From Cylicocyclus nassatus (taxonomy: Eukaryota > Nematoda > Chromadorea > Rhabditida > Strongylidae): a stretch of DNA of 64,000 bases. Positions 37,401 to 51,177 of the stretch are shown here, one piece after another (positions within the stretch are counted from its first letter, which is position 1; each line of letters opens with the position of its first letter). Both the position numbers and the translations under genes were made by a program. The stretch spans positions 14,354,347 to 14,418,346 of the forward strand of contig CATQJL010000316.1 in the NCBI GenBank assembly GCA_958299035.1, in the 5' to 3' direction. The notes beneath the pieces are model-generated. The model was given only the letters and a program-made list of their open reading frames with translations, was not told the DNA's origin and did not search any database.

Positions 37401-39264
37401 TGTTTGCAAATGATAACCAGATTGGCATACTGAGAGCATTCAATCACAACATCAAAAGCTAACAAAGAATTATATCTTTGGAAGGCATAAACGCTTTGAT
37501 AACCAAATCCCTCCTTACACATTCTAAAAAATTGCTTTCCAGTGCTCCTATTGAGCGGAACCCATATATCATTGCACTATGGCAACCAAATTTCCATCCA
37601 TATGAAATTGTGCATAATTTTGCGGATTGATAAATAGGCACCTCAGTGAACTTAATTTTTCTAAAAGTGCGGTGTAGTTGAATGAGAGCATGAAAATTGT
37701 AAAAACACAAAAAAAATTGGATTCAATTTTAAATACTACTTGTGGCTTGACTATAAATGACACAGAAATAGCATCATAGAACCAGATTATTCTTTGAAAT
37801 GCAAAGATAACCTTTCCTCTTTACCTGGTACGGTTGACAGATCTCGAACAAGAGGCCTTTATAAGGCGTTCGCTTGAGCATAAACTTCGATTTAGTAATT
37901 CTCTGTGTATAGAGAGTAAAGACCCAGAGTTATGTGATCCATGAACAAAGGGGGGGGTGGGACCTACCACAGAGACGGAAAACAGTAGGAATGAGAACTT
38001 CAAAATTATATAAGACCAATTAAACTTTCTTAGGCATGAACTGAGCAAGTGCGCTTTGAACTGAAATAAGTAGTGAGTATTATAAAGTCTCACTTCTTCT
38101 GATGTTTGCTTCGAAACTCTAAGCATTGGATGAGAACTTGTAAGACTTCTACTGACAAACGACTGGGACGTCTTTTACAGCCTCGCAGATTTGTCTGTAT
38201 ACTGAGAATTTTTGTAGCTAATTATCTGGCGAAAGTCTCAGGGGCAGAAGAATTCTAGTCCGCTAAGCATTATTTTAACAAGGATTTGAGAAGTGAGAAA
38301 GAGAAATTGTATGCTTCTTAGTAAAATCAAGCTTCACGATCTGGCCCAGTGTTGCAGATTTGATTGAAATCACAAGTGATTTTTTACATGGGCCCTGCTT
38401 TTGACGCAGGTAGATCAAGCGGATGCGAAGAGTTTCCTCCAAAAAGAATTCGAGTAAAATATAACAATTGAAAATAAACCACAACGTAAGATTGGAACGT
38501 CCAGCTCAATTGAGTCACTTCCAGTCTTCTTCACTCATTTGCGCCTCACTACAGGCTAAAATGAAATTTAGAAAGTCAAAAAAGCCATTTTTGAGCCAAT
38601 CATATGTATAAGGACATATACGTAATTGCTACTAGTTCCGCACATCTGAAGAATAAGAGTCGAGGTTTGAGACTGTCTCTTGACAAAAAATTTTGGCTGA
38701 TAGCTATTCAAATTGTTACAAAGTTCCTTAATTGCATGTTAAGAGAAATTATTGATTATAGTAAGATAGAAACAACCGATTAGAAAGTGCCCACAGGAAG
38801 GCTTTGGGTAACATGGCATAGCTGTATGCTATTCGGAAATACGATATACCGCAATCCGTTCGCAACAAAGCTCAAATTATAAGTATCCAGGGGTGACACA
38901 GGGTCACCACGATCACATAATTAGGGCTTAGCGCAAGATGACACAAAATGCCGCTATTCGATATTTTGTTGCTCGAGTTCGAGCATATTTCTGTGTCTAT
39001 GAAGTCTTGCCTTTAGTAACTCAATATGTGCAATTACACACATTTCATATTCGCGTCAAATCTTGCAGTTACTCTGCCATCGTGTGAAGAAGAAATCTCG
39101 AAGTTTCTTCTTGTTGATGACAACAGTGAATGCAGAAAACATGCAAAAGCGCTCACCCTAGCCTACGGAAAAAGGACTTTCAAAAGTTTTACAGTGTGAG
39201 ATATTGCGCTACAGATTCAAAAAATATTGAAAAACATAACTGTACTTTGTGCACTCCTACCCTT
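34456..39264. other. No gene recognised
   Basis: Frames at 34695-34985, 36998-37183, 37340-37763 and 37821-38126 (minus) were read for membrane segments, signal peptides and receptor motifs without a hit. An AGGTAAAG donor-like site at about 37825 follows one of them. Confidence 0.4.
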
Positions 39265-39426
39265 GGATCCAACTGGTTTGGCGGCTGGAAGGCGGGCTTC
39301 GTGACCTAGTTGAGGGTAGCAGGAAGCAAGCGCGCGAGAGAGACGCAGACTGCATAGCGGGCGCGAGCGGCCATAAGTAGGTCACAAAGCTCCGCCTTCC
39401 AGCCGCCAAGCTAGTTGAATCAAAGG
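39265..39426. mobile_element. GATTCAACTGGC-type MITE, copy 3
   Basis: Ends TTGGATCCAACTGG and AGTTGAATCAAAGG, same GC-rich arms and GAGAGACGCAGACTGCAT centre as the copy at 34280. Confidence 0.72.
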
Positions 39427-39800
39427 TTATTTGACCTCTTATTGTCAGAACTGCAGTTACAGTAATCCATCAAGCTCTCCTATGTGGGGGTGTGAGGGGC
39501 CTTCTAACCGTGATCTCAAACTCGTTCATTAGTTTTAGTCTGTGCTTTATCTGACGTAGTTTGCCTTGATTTGATAAGCGTTAATTCAACCACTGCGTCT
39601 TCTACTCCCATGAGATACGAAAATGCCCTGTTTTCTGCTCAACTGAGAAAAAATTCATAGAACAATCTTTCAGACGCGGTGATGATAGAAATTTCATAAA
39701 AAGCAGTAGCAGATGGAAAAGGTGGATTGCATACGATTAAGGAAGTTCATAGAAAAATGCAAATTTTTTGAATAGATCAAGTAATAGTAATTAGATAATA

Positions 39801-40717
39801 TTAGGTTGATTCATAATTAATGCACGTTCTCTATACTTCAACTTTCAGCCAAGATAATTCTTTGTTGGAAAGATATTTCTGGGCGCAGTAAAAACTATTA
39901 TAACCATCAAATCAGTGGCTATAAAACAAATACATCTGCGTGACTGTATCTACTACAAGAAAGATTTTCTGGCTTGAAGATTGCCAACAACTTTTTTCAG
40001 AAGCCTCTACTTTGAGAGAGCATAACTCATGTTGAAATGAAGTAGGACAAAGCAGACTTTGCTCGTCGTGTAGCCAAGGGTCTTTTGAGCAGTAACGCGA
40101 AGCTTGGATTTTACGGAAAATTTTTGAAAGAAAATATCGCGAAAAAATCGAAAGTACTCGCTTTTTTCTGGCATCTCGGCGGGTTAAAAAATTGGTCATT
40201 TTTGAAATTATTTCATTTTCCCTGCTGGAAAGTGGGAAAACCCTAGCGCTCTTCTACCATTAAATGAACTAGGTCTACCCTTGCTGGATAGTGCAAAAGA
40301 CCTGCAGTCCCTTTTTGCTTCAAAGTTTTATATGGCACGGAAGGGCCGCGACGATCATTGAAGTTCGCAATTGAATTTCTCTGCTCAAAATTCATGGAAA
40401 ATTTTGTTCAAATAATGCCTTGTAGCACAAAGTTTCCTAATCCTTATCCATATTTTTTGAAATTAATACGGTCACTCCTCATGAATTTAGGGCGAAAAGA
40501 GTGAAAAGCAAAAATTTTGGGATTTAGTCTCTTTTATTTGAAGTCTCAGAACTTTGGAATGAACGGAGATTTACGAAAGCGAAGGCCCGAATAAAAAACT
40601 AGAAAAAACGCTCTATTAGAAAGCATATCAAGTTTTTGAAGAAATTGATTACACATCAGATACCAGCTCTTGGAAGAAGAGATAGGAAAAACGTGCATTA
40701 ATTATGGATCAATCTAA
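39801..40717. mobile_element. TA-flanked mariner-like element with TTAGGTTGATTC ends
   Basis: TA at 39799-39800 and 40718-40719. The ends TTAGGTTGATTCATAATTAA and their inverted partner (TTAATTATGGATCAATCTAA) extend over about 28 bp including TGCACGTT. The 917 bp interior has no recognisable transposase; an open frame on the minus strand at 39912-40199 has no known motif. Confidence 0.65.
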
Positions 40718-40719
40718 TA

Positions 40720-43700
40720 GTATTGCCTGCTTACTAAGCCCTTGGCTTTGACAGCATCAAACACCACAGTTTTTTTCAAATAGTTGTAAAAAACATGCCA
40801 AAATCTCCAGCTTTCTAGAAAATTTTTGGCAGATTTTCGTTACTGTAGTCACGTCATAGAAATATTAAGAATTTTCAAAGGGCAGCGTTAGGAAGACTTA
40901 TTTCATAAGATGCATAAGATATGCATTAGAAAGGATGTCTTGGCATTTATAATTCGACGCTTTTTGGTTTTTCCTTCATAAAAGCCTTCAATTTCCATTT
41001 AAGCGCTTTCCTTGGGATTAGGTAGGCGTGAAGGATGTGAAAGGCTATTGGAACCAACAATAGCGACGTTTTGAAAGAGAATATACAGCAAAACAGAGAG
41101 AACGGAAAAGGGACAAAAAGGTACAGAAGTATATTTTTCTAGTCCACATGAGTAACAAGATTGATATGGTAACCCGTTTGTATTTGTGAATATGATTTTA
41201 TATCGTATAAAGTGAGTTAGATTTGCGTAAAAATTTAGACTTGTGTAAAAATTTTCCAAGTCGTGAGTATTACAATGCATGCGAAAATGTTGAAATTATG
41301 CCCAAAGACAAAATATTTTTGGATTTTTTCAGGAAACTTCCTTTAAGAATTTGAAGTCTTTGATTTAAAATTTGCGTAGGAGATCAATTTTTAGAGCATA
41401 CAAGGTTGTTTATATGAACTGTTTTTATTACGGTTTTTTCGTTGGTTTTATCATTGCCTGTTTTAGCAGGGACAACCGGGAAATTCTGTGGAATCCCCGC
41501 TCAAATATTGATGGTAACACACACAACTCTGGGTAGCAAATTCAAAATAGGTAAATACATTGTACAAGGAAATATTTGTACATAATCAATTTTTTGCACT
41601 TCTTCAGTTCCATCAAAAACAATGTTGAAGACTAGTAGGTGATCTCTGAAAATCATCAAAGGGCAATGAGATTTCTGAGGCGTGAGCTAATGAGAATATC
41701 TGCGAATAGCATGTAATACTAATTAGATAACTATTGGCGTTGATGGGAAGATCTTTTACCTTTTTTTGCTTGATAACATTGCAAGAGAACATTTTCGGAT
41801 TTTTCTTAATTTATTGCAGCCTGCTGATGGCATGAAAGAGCACATAGTTTAGATTGTCAAAATTGATTTGGTCAATTTATACTATAGACGGATACATGTA
41901 TGTGACATTCCGAAGAACAAGACACTAATGATTCGCTATTTTTGAAACGCGAATTTTTGAGAAATTAAGCTTTTAAATTTTTAAAAAGATCCTCGATTAC
42001 TGAGGCACGTCACGAGCTGGGAAGTTAAACCCTCCTCTTTTTTTTAATTCCCCTTGTTGACGAATTTTGTTTGTAATCAAATGCGCACATCTAATATCGT
42101 TCAGGCGAAGCATTTTTGATAATAAAACTTAGATGGTAAAATCACAACATTTCAAAATTGTAAGGACCACGCCTATTGGTTTCGAAAACCAATGCTATGC
42201 GAAAAAAGGAAAATAAATGTACTATATTCCATCAGGGTTGAAAAATTTCGGAATAATCTTAAGGAAACGAGCTAGCGAGTAGTTGTTGCGGTTTTCTTGC
42301 TCGTTTTGTCGAAAAAGAAATAAATTTTTTCTCGCATTACCTCTGCCAGCCCCGTAAAATTTCAAAAGTTTATATCAAGGAAAATGTTGAAAGTTACCGA
42401 TAGGTTGTAGGCCAATAAAGTATTGCTTTATTTTTACAAAACTTTTTATGTTGTTATTTGAGTCTTCTTGATAAATTTTCTTTCAATTTCTGCATCTCTT
42501 TCCTCAAAGTAAAAGGTAGGCTCAAAAATCCTCTGACCTCGTGCATCATCAGCATATTTCTAATATATAAAAAAACGTAAGCGCCATTCAAAAATCGGCG
42601 AAGAGCGGGAAACTGCGGCACGGTCCCGAAGCGAACGCACTTGCAAATAGCACCTTTAGATTACCGGTATGTTATTTTCTTCTTTCAAAGTTATTTTGCG
42701 CACATTTTAGAGATTACGGTAGCAAACAGCTTTTGTTGCACTCCGCTGGAAAAGAAGTAGAGTAATTTGAAGCACCACGTTTGCAAGGGAAGACTTGCGC
42801 TTGAGAGCCTTCAAGACTGAAGATTCCCTTGCCGTTTCGACGGGATGAAAGATGAAAGCGCAATTGTATAAAATGTGGTTTTTATGCATAAAAAGGACAA
42901 AAGTCTCAAGTCATTGACGTGAAAGCAGATAAAGTCGGAGGCAAAAGAGGATGCGGAAGATTCTAGTGCTTGAAAAACAAAGAAGATGAGCAATCTTCCC
43001 GCTCAGTATAGAATTTCAAGCTCTTTCTAAATGTAGATGCTGGCAGGTTAAGGAAATCAAATTTCTGCATTTCAGAAAATTTGCAAGCGAGGGAACACAA
43101 TATATTGCTTGTAGCGAATTTCGAACATATTGGGGTGCATTTTCGCCATTAAGTCTGCAATGCACAAAACACGTTCACTGTGCCTAAAATTTTGGATGTT
43201 GTCGATTTTTTCAACTAGAAAATCTTAGTGAGTTTCACCATTTTTTGTCATTTCGTACTAATGAAAGATTGAGGAAACAGCTTACTTGGAAAGTCCGCAT
43301 TTCTTGGAATCACTTTGAGGAAGTGTATTTTGAGCTAAATATGCAAATGATCTCAAGTTACGCGCAAAGCGTCGCGGTTCTGATGCCTCTCATCGCAAAG
43401 AGATAATGGGGCGAAAGAGACGCAGAGAATCGCAACCGCAACGCAACAGCTGCAACGGCCACAACAGCCTGTCCGCATGATTAAGAAAGATATCCATTTT
43501 TCTTTAAGCACAATAGACTCTTCAAAAAGGTAATCTAGGTAAATGTAACTATAGTTTTTTTTTATTGTGAAAAGATGATATATCAAATAAAGGGCATATG
43601 ATAAAATATATGAGTAACATCTATGAAAAAAGTTTATTTTACATTGGCATATGACAAAGGATTAATTGCGTCATTTGATCTTCATCTGAGATGAAAAAAA

Positions 43701-43911
43701 TTTCATTATTGTCTTGAAGCATTAATATAATCATGCTATTATGATATATCACATGCGGATTGCGCTGCCAATCATTGGGGAGTTTAATCAAACGAAGGTA
43801 TAAATATCTCTAAGCACTGCTTTACGGACAGATTTTTCGGAAATTAACAAAAATTAGTCTAATTTTCTACTCATATAAGGCAATATTATCAAATGAAGCA
43901 GGTAGGATTAA
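40720..43911. other. No gene recognised
   Basis: AT-rich and mostly unique. At 43353-43483 (minus) a short frame reads like a signal peptide with a Cys-rich start (CCGRCSCCVAVAILCVSF) but stops 13 residues after the hydrophobic part; too short to call. Confidence 0.4.
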
Positions 43912-44122
43912 GGCTCGGCACAGCTGGCACCGGATTAAGTTAGGGGGATATCGTTTTTGTGGCCAAAAAGACACAAAAATCGCGACGTTTTTTTTAGCGT
44001 TTCGTCTTTTGGAGGACTTTTAGGTTTAGGGTTAGGGTTAAAGAAGACTTCGTGCAAAATTTTCGAGATCAAAGGGGACTTCGTTTTAAAATTTCCCTGG
44101 TGCCATTTGTGCTGAGCCCTGG
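43912..44122. mobile_element. MITE with GGCTCGGCACAGCTGGCACC ends
   Basis: GGCTCGGCACAGCTGGCACC on the left pairs with GGTGCCATTTGTGCTGAGCC on the right. The interior contains GACTTCG repeats also seen at about 525-565, and a chance TTAGGG doublet. Confidence 0.6.
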
Positions 44123-44939
44123 GTACTATAAGGCTTTTGAGTGTTTTGCGTAAGGCTCGTGATTCCATATGATGTATAGATCTAACAAAAATTTGAGTTT
44201 TTTTTGCTTGAGCTAACAGCTGTCCTACTCAAGCATTTATGAGAAGTAGAATAAAAAAACTGAGTTCCAAGTCATAACCCACGCATAAAATTTACCGTAA
44301 AAGGACAAGTGATTGAAACTTAAGATTTGTTAAGGATTTGCAAAAAATTAGGGCTGTCAATGCTTACAGGGATTTAGTGGAATTGTTAAAAAATGGAAGC
44401 ATTTATAGTCCAATTTAGATGATCCGTATCCAGTAGAGTGAACTCAAGCACACAAGATTTGCGACCGCACGCAGTAATCATTTTGATCTCTAATCAGCCG
44501 TAACTTTGCCATTGATGAGAAGATTGAAAAGAATGTTTGAATGCTTCTTGATCAGGGAATTCTCAGAAAACTTGCAAAATACTACAAGTGCGGAAATGAT
44601 CAACATAGATCTTTGGACTATATACAAAATCATGCGTATCACATTTCTTCAGCTTCTGTGGGTTCATGGAGAGGAGGAAGAGAATAACAAAAATAAATGG
44701 CATATTTTGCTCTTTCTGAAAAGAAAAATATTAATCCTAATGCTTCATGATGTGTAGTTTTTGAGTGCAATAAATTTTTAAAAATAACATAACAGGCGTC
44801 AGAATTTTTCCAAAGTGGAAAAAAGTTCTCAGATTTTTTGCGTGCTTTTAAAAACATAACAAACGAAATTTCAAAGAATTCGGATTTTTTGGAAATCATG
44901 AAAATATTCTGAGGTAGCAATATAAAGTTAATTTCTTAA

Positions 44940-45312
44940 CACGTTGACGACGAGCCATTTTTTTGCTGTCTGTCCCAGTGGACGAGACGTTTCCATGCAT
45001 CCCTACGCGTGGCCCATGTATGTATGCATGTATCCATGCACGAAGTACAAAATGTGCAAGCCCCGCCCCCTCTGGCGCTAGAAGTTGCTTGAAGTCTTTG
45101 CGTTCATCTACAGCCTCATCCATGCTTTTTGTGGACAAGAAGGATCCTTGTGAGAGGCATAAGAGTGGGCGGAGTTTGCCAAAAGGGGCGGGGCTAATAC
45201 ATGAAGTACATCTGAGCCTATGTTGATTATATGAACAAAACTGAGAGGATTGGACAGATAATATTGAATTTAAGGCCGCCGCGCACCATTGCGCGGCACT
45301 GTCGTCAATGTG
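44940..45312. mobile_element. TTAA-flanked piggyBac-like MITE, 373 bp
   Basis: TTAA at 44936-44939 and 45313-45316. Ends CACGTTGACGACGAGCC and GGCACTGTCGTCAATGTG are inverted copies of each other with mismatches. The centre is unique and contains no known coding sequence. Confidence 0.68.
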
Positions 45313-45316
45313 TTAA

Positions 45317-46668
45317 TTTTTAAATCGTTTATAGCTTTCCGTTTGCCACTGCATGTATCCGTTTATATACACATTATATTCTTTTTCATTTAGAATAGTT
45401 ATTCAAATATTTTATTATTTATGAATCCTAGCAAAAACCAGTGAAGACGATTTAGAACATGTACTACATATATACTTAGAAAACAGCGAAGAATATGCTG
45501 AATCTTTCCTGAGAATTTAGCAAAAATAACATTTCAAGCAACAGATTTTGGAATTATAGTCTTTCGGTCCTTGCAATAATACCTTATTAGTCCTAAAATT
45601 ACAGTACCGTATGCCACCAATGAAATAAGTAAAGTGCCCCAAACTCAGACAAAAACCGGCTTTCTAATAGGGTAGCGGCGAGCTCAGTTCATGTATTCTG
45701 GCTAGGGAAATTATCTCCACTTTCGTTGCACTTTTGAGCTGATGAGCATGCCGAGCATAAGAAAATGAAGCGCCATAAATAACCAAGAAAAGCATAGCTC
45801 TATGGCTTTGGCTTACGTATTACGCCATACTTCTCACAAAAAGCAACTAGCACTAAATCATATTGCGAATAAAAAAAACCCATTGAGCACTGGAATGAAA
45901 TTTAAGAGTGAGAGGAAAAAGGTGAATAACACTAAGGTGTCGCCCCGTAGTTTGACGGCGAGGCAGCCTCAAAGAAAAAGCAAAAAAGATTTTCAAACAA
46001 TTTTCCGGTTTCTTAACTGCTGACTGCCGAGTTAGAAAAACATGTCATGGAGTGAACTTTTGAATGGTGTTTACACAAGAGGATGGTTATTCAAGCAGTG
46101 ATGGGAAGGTTCGAACTGTTCTGTGAAATAGGACTAGAATGAATTTGGAACTTTCTCGCTCCTTATGAATAGCAGAAACTCAAATACTTTTTATTAAGGT
46201 GGTGTCTAGGCAATTTAAAAAAGTGAACCTTTTGAAACTAGCTGAAGGGGCCAACTAAGTGCTCAAACGGTAGCGCACATAATTCATTCGTGGTCGAGAT
46301 AGCGCCGAAGTCTCGCCAATACAGTACTCAAGTTTGCTGATTGGTCAGCCGGGAAGAGTACGGTAGCCACGGCGAGACTTTTACTATGAATTTCTCAGTC
46401 ATCAGTGAATTCCATGAAAAACTTTTCACGTGGTAGCTTAGTTAGGATCCCATTTTTCACATGAGACCCTATGCGGAATTGTTGCCATAATTTTCTATTT
46501 TATATCTAATTCCTCGCACGCATAGACTAGAAGAGCTACGTCCATTCAGAATAGCACGTATTAGGGTGAGAAGGCAGACACATAGAGAAATGAAAGTGCG
46601 TTTGATCGGAGAGAAGCCGATAATGTCCGCAGAGGCATCCTGCCCCTGTGTGTTATAAATCGCCTGTA
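45317..46668. other. No gene recognised
   Basis: Unique sequence apart from the 75-bp inverted repeat at 46308. The basic frame at 45802-46023 has no motif. Confidence 0.4.
46308..46382. repeat. Small inverted repeat, 75 bp
   Basis: AAGTCTCGCC and GGCGAGACTT bound a 75-bp segment with an inner GTACTC/GAGTAC pair. Probably a miniature element; no target duplication identified. Confidence 0.45.
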
Positions 46669-47241
46669 TCTTATATTTTCGTCATCGACTGATATCAATT
46701 TTATCGATTTTATCGATTTTTTGCAAAGTTTGAGCTACGGGGCTGGGAGTTGGCAAGGGGGGATAAACAAGCATGCTGATTACGAATACAATAATAGTTT
46801 TCGAAATTATCCGCTACTTTTATCGATTTTATCGATTCTTTTGCAAAGCTTAAGCTACGGGATTGGGAGGCACAGGGGGAGGGGGGTACAGTCTGCCCCA
46901 ATCCTAAGCAGGCCAAAATTGGCATGGCGGGAGACCGCGTCGCTAGGGTTTTGCGGTCACGCCCACGACCTGCTTCTTTGCCCTCTCTTCAATCTTTTTG
47001 CTCTCTTCGACAGCGCGCACATGCAGCGCAGACCGCTAGCGCTGCGAGCGCGCAAATTTACGCCGACGGTTCGGCCTGATCCCGATTGGAGCAGACTGTA
47101 AGTGAGCATGCTGATTACTAACACAGCGAGAATAGGGAATTGCATGTTGAAGTGTGCATATCGAAAGGCTGTATAGGGAAGGGAGTGAAAATTTAATATA
47201 GTGTTTTGACAGGGCCGGGCGGAGCCGGATAAGCCAGCTAG
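46669..47241 (+). mobile_element. Helitron-like element, 5'-shortened copy
   Basis: Starts TCTTATATTTTCG, lacks the TGTC-rich segment, contains two of the roughly 110-bp internal units, and ends GGATAAGCCAGCTAG followed by T, like the other copies. A smaller TA-flanked element is nested at 46890-47098. Confidence 0.5.
46890..47098. mobile_element. Small TA-flanked MITE nested in a Helitron-like copy
   Basis: Inverted ends CAGTCTGCCCCAATC and GATTGGAGCAGACTG, each flanked by TA, about 210 bp, GC-rich centre. The host Helitron-like sequence resumes directly after it. The TA duplication points to the Tc1/mariner group; no transposase is present. Confidence 0.7.
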
Positions 47242-50046
47242 TATGCCATAATGCGGGTTTTATTAATTACTCTTTTCAGTCAAGATTTTTTGCCCAAAAA
47301 TTCACATCAAATTTCAAAAAAATGTGCTGATCCTACTACTCTAAAAAGGTTTTGGAAGTTTGGAAGACTTACTCAAATCATACATACTGATATAATAAAG
47401 TATGTGAAATATATGCAGAGCTAACGGAAAGACTTAGAGTTATGTGTTACTGTATGCTCGATTGGCCGAGCTTGAAAGTTAGTTCTATATTTATCCTCGC
47501 TGCAGGATTAGCTTCATTCTATCCAAAAGAGACTTAGCTTTGCAAGTGCGAAATTGAACATGGCAAGTGAATGTGCACTAATGCGCCTGCTTGTTTCTCG
47601 TCGAGTTTTGCTAGTTTTTATACGAAATCTCATTTGTATCACATCACACATAGACAGACACTGCAGTTCTCTCACTTGAGAAATCAGCAGCTGGCGCGGA
47701 TTGGCCATGCAAACCCTGTGCGAAAAAAAAATAATCATGAAATGAATTATTACTTATCACTGTGTCGAAAAACGGAGGAGAAGAGAGTCAGAATGACTAG
47801 GGAGAAAAATTGTCTTGAAAATTCTTCAATAGAGATTGAGCTGATAGATTATGCCGTTTTCTCATGGGATTAAAAAAAATCCTAGAAAATTTAAGTAGTT
47901 GCCCCATTCTTTTAGGAAAAGAACTGCAAGCCCCATTTATTTGGTCAAATGCCAAGAAGTCGCCTACATTTGTGAAAGCACAAGTATGCCCATAGAGGTT
48001 CAATATTTCTTTAGAAAAGGGGGGGGGGGCGGGTGGACCCTATATGAAGCACCGAATGTGGGGACTAGCGTAAGCCGCGCTCGAAAAATTTTTGAAAACG
48101 TTATAGTTTTTTTGTAAGTATACAATCCTGGATTCCTAAGAAAGCGTCGACGGCAGACAATGGCTTGCGAAGGGGGAGGCGGGGGGGAGGACAATTCAAA
48201 AATCATACCTTATGGCGAATACAGATAGAAGTTATATAGGTGCTCTAAATGCAATTCGCGACCTATTTTTGGGAAGAGGGAGGGCTCGGGTCCCCAGAAC
48301 TCTTCTTACAGGGTTAATTCAACTTTACAAAAATATCCTAAAATCAGTTTTATTTTGAGGTTTGAAATCATTGACTCATCTTATAGAAGGCGAAGGAGTT
48401 ATCATTCCTCTTTCTGGCGCGACTTTGACATCAAAAATTATTTTCCTCAAAGAAGTTATTATTTAATCTTGCTCAATTTAGTGTTTCTGCTAATACCAGA
48501 CACCCAGGCGTAAATTTTGTTTGCGAGCGTTTTCTTAAACAAACGAAGTTATTGAAGAACACGTCCGCGGATTTACTTCTTCTTTTCTTGAATTAGCTTT
48601 ACCAGTTCCCAATCAGAGAAAAAGTAATAGAAGGATTTACTTTGCAGCGCTTTGACTTGTGAGCAAACAGCTATTAACTTGATGTAATCAGATACTGCCT
48701 TCTCGCAGAAGATGGAGACTTTTTTTTATGGAAAAGTGCAGATTTTTTGTCAAGAGAGGAGACTGCAGAAGGAATCCTGCAGATTTTTTGGAAATACAAA
48801 TGTAACAACGTCGAGACTGATTCAAAAAAACTACGCTTTTTAAAGTTTATGACCATTTTCTAAAAATGCTGATAAGGAGAAAAAGCTGACTGGAATTAGA
48901 ACTTTAGATAAACTTCGGATACGTTGGTCAAATTGACCAGACCTCCTGCAAACTGTGAAAATAATAAAAAAGAGAATTATATGTGTTATTTTTACTCCAT
49001 TTCGTTCCTTTCCTTAGACAGGATTTTGACTCGATTCCTAGGTCTTCCCCGGAACTCCTCAGTAAGGAAAGGAAGACTTGGTATTGAGTAAAAAGTTAAA
49101 ATTAAAAAGTTAAAATTAAATTGAAATTAAAGTTAAATTTATATATATTTTCTAGAAATTTTGTATTATCACTAACTACAATATAGTAAGTTAAATTTGT
49201 GTAAAAATGTAGCTTGACTTAATTTCAATGACTGCTTGATCCTATTATACCGCATAGAATGTTGTAAGTGCATAAATGAAGTTACTTAATCTTTTTATTT
49301 CAAATTCAATTATAATTATTATTTCATGATTTAATTTGTGAAAATTTTTGTTCGTGGTTCAAAGCATTTCATTTCTAGGCTCATTTCTAAGTTTGCCCAA
49401 TATGTAGATGTGTTTTATTGTGCTCTTCGATGAGAACAGCCTTCTTTTCATCCCTAAGGACCACCTAGGACATTAGCGATAACGACAAAGATCAAATCTA
49501 TGTAATCGGTTCTCCGAATACATTATGAGAAGATGCTTTTCATAATTGTGACGTCTTATCATATCAAAAAACATAAGGATTTTTTCCCAAAGGTAGACAA
49601 TTCTTGACGTTGTTAGCTAATCTCATTTGATATTATCATAGATTTACGATTTTCTCGAGAACTCTAAAACAATTTTACTGCGCAGTGCCTGGTAATACGA
49701 TAAGCCAACTCTAAGCTGCAACGTAGGAGAAATGACATTTATTTTTTCTTCGAAGTTTTTAGGGTTGAAAAAAAAAGATTGACGACATGGATCTTAGTAG
49801 ATGTAATGCAAAAACAAAGGGAAAAATGAATTACTATTTTACAGGATATGTTTGCTCTGCTAGTCTGTAAGATGCTCACGATTTTAAAAAGAACGAATGA
49901 ACGTATAAACTATGAGTTTTGAGCTGAAACCGTTTCAAACAGAATACTATACGTATATTGACTATTTAAACAGCAGATGTGGATAAATGCAAATTCTTGG
50001 CACATGTCCAGCGGAATCGGAAAATGGAGAATGAATGTGCCAAACA
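47242..50046. other. No gene recognised
   Basis: Contains G11 at 48019-48029, another G-rich patch near 48170-48190, and an AAAGTTAAAATT-type low-complexity run at about 49088-49145. Short frames show no motifs. Confidence 0.4.
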
Positions 50047-50048
50047 TA

Positions 50049-51177
50049 AAGGGTGTCACAAAAAGATGTGCTACTATCTGAATGTTAATAAATGTGTCAC
50101 AAAAAGATGTGCTACTATCTGAATGTTAATAAATAACTCTCCTGTAATGAAGTCCGAAGAGCTTTGAATATCGTTTTGTAGAGCTGATTCAACTTACAAG
50201 GAATGCTTGTTTAGTCGAAGTGGCCTTTTTTGATAAGATGTATACCATATTGTAGAGCATGAAATGCTGATTCCAAATCTGCTTTCCGTATCTGCAGAAC
50301 GTTTATGGACGACAAGTGTGACAAAAATAACCGTAATACTTTTTCTAGCTCTTCAAAGGAGCAGTGATAATCACCAAAACGCTTCACTTAAAATTACTCT
50401 AAAATAAAAATTATGCCACACTTGGTTACGTTATTTGAAGGCTAGTAAGATTTTAACAACTCATTTTATTCAAAATGCACATTCAATTTTTGGCTCCAAA
50501 ACTCATAACTTCTCGTACATAAACGTTCTGCAGATAAAGAAGACAGTTTTGGAATCAGCGTTTTATGCGCTTTAATATGGTATAAATCTCATTTGGAAAG
50601 GCCACTTCGACTAAACAAGCTTCCCTTGTTAGATTCACAGTATAGACATAGATCGCTCTTCATTACTGTAGGATTACGGTAAGGCTGTAAGCATATGGTG
50701 GTGTGAAAAAAGCTGCCGTTTCAAAAATTTTCAAAAAAAGCGGAATTTGTGTAATGGGATTTTCATGGACGCTGAGTTTAACGCTCAACTATGTACAGGA
50801 TTGCGATTCTTAACTGTGTAACCACTTTTCAGGAACATTGAAAAAACGGCCGCTACTCCTTAGTTCGCATAACGTTTTAATGAAGCATTATGATAGACTG
50901 CGAACTTCACAGTTAAGTTCAGCAACTCTAATTAGCTCACTATGGGAGTTTTCAGGCTGTTTTGTTTCCTTTCTGAGGCAAAACATGGCCTTTCATGGCT
51001 CCGTACCCTCTTCAAAGTTCCTACCCTAATCCCACAGTAATGAAGAGCATTTCGTAGTCTGCTGCATAATTTAAGCTGAAGCTAGCTCTACAAGATGGTA
51101 TGGAAGCTTCTCGTAAGGCTTCATTACAAGAGAGTAATTAACAATCAAACAGTACACATCTTTTTTGGGACACCCTT
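50049..51177. mobile_element. TA-flanked foldback element, GGGTGTC family
   Basis: TA at 50047-50048 and 51178-51179; ends AAGGGTGTCACAAAAAGATG and CATCTTTTTTGGGACACCCTT are inverted. A block of about 40 bp is tandemly duplicated just inside the left end (50053-50092 and 50094-50133). A second inverted pair (CTTGTTTAGTCGAAGTGGCC at about 50208 and its partner at about 50600) marks an inner foldback, possibly a nested insertion. No transposase. Confidence 0.72.

Noticed and set aside
43353..43586. Short frame with a signal-peptide-like Cys-rich N-terminus
   Set aside because: Stops a few residues after the hydrophobic part, no splice donor that extends it, no second exon found.
44025..44045. 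TTTAGGGTTAGGG, telomere-like sequence
   Set aside because: Only two units, inside a MITE, and nematode telomeres are TTAGGC; chance.
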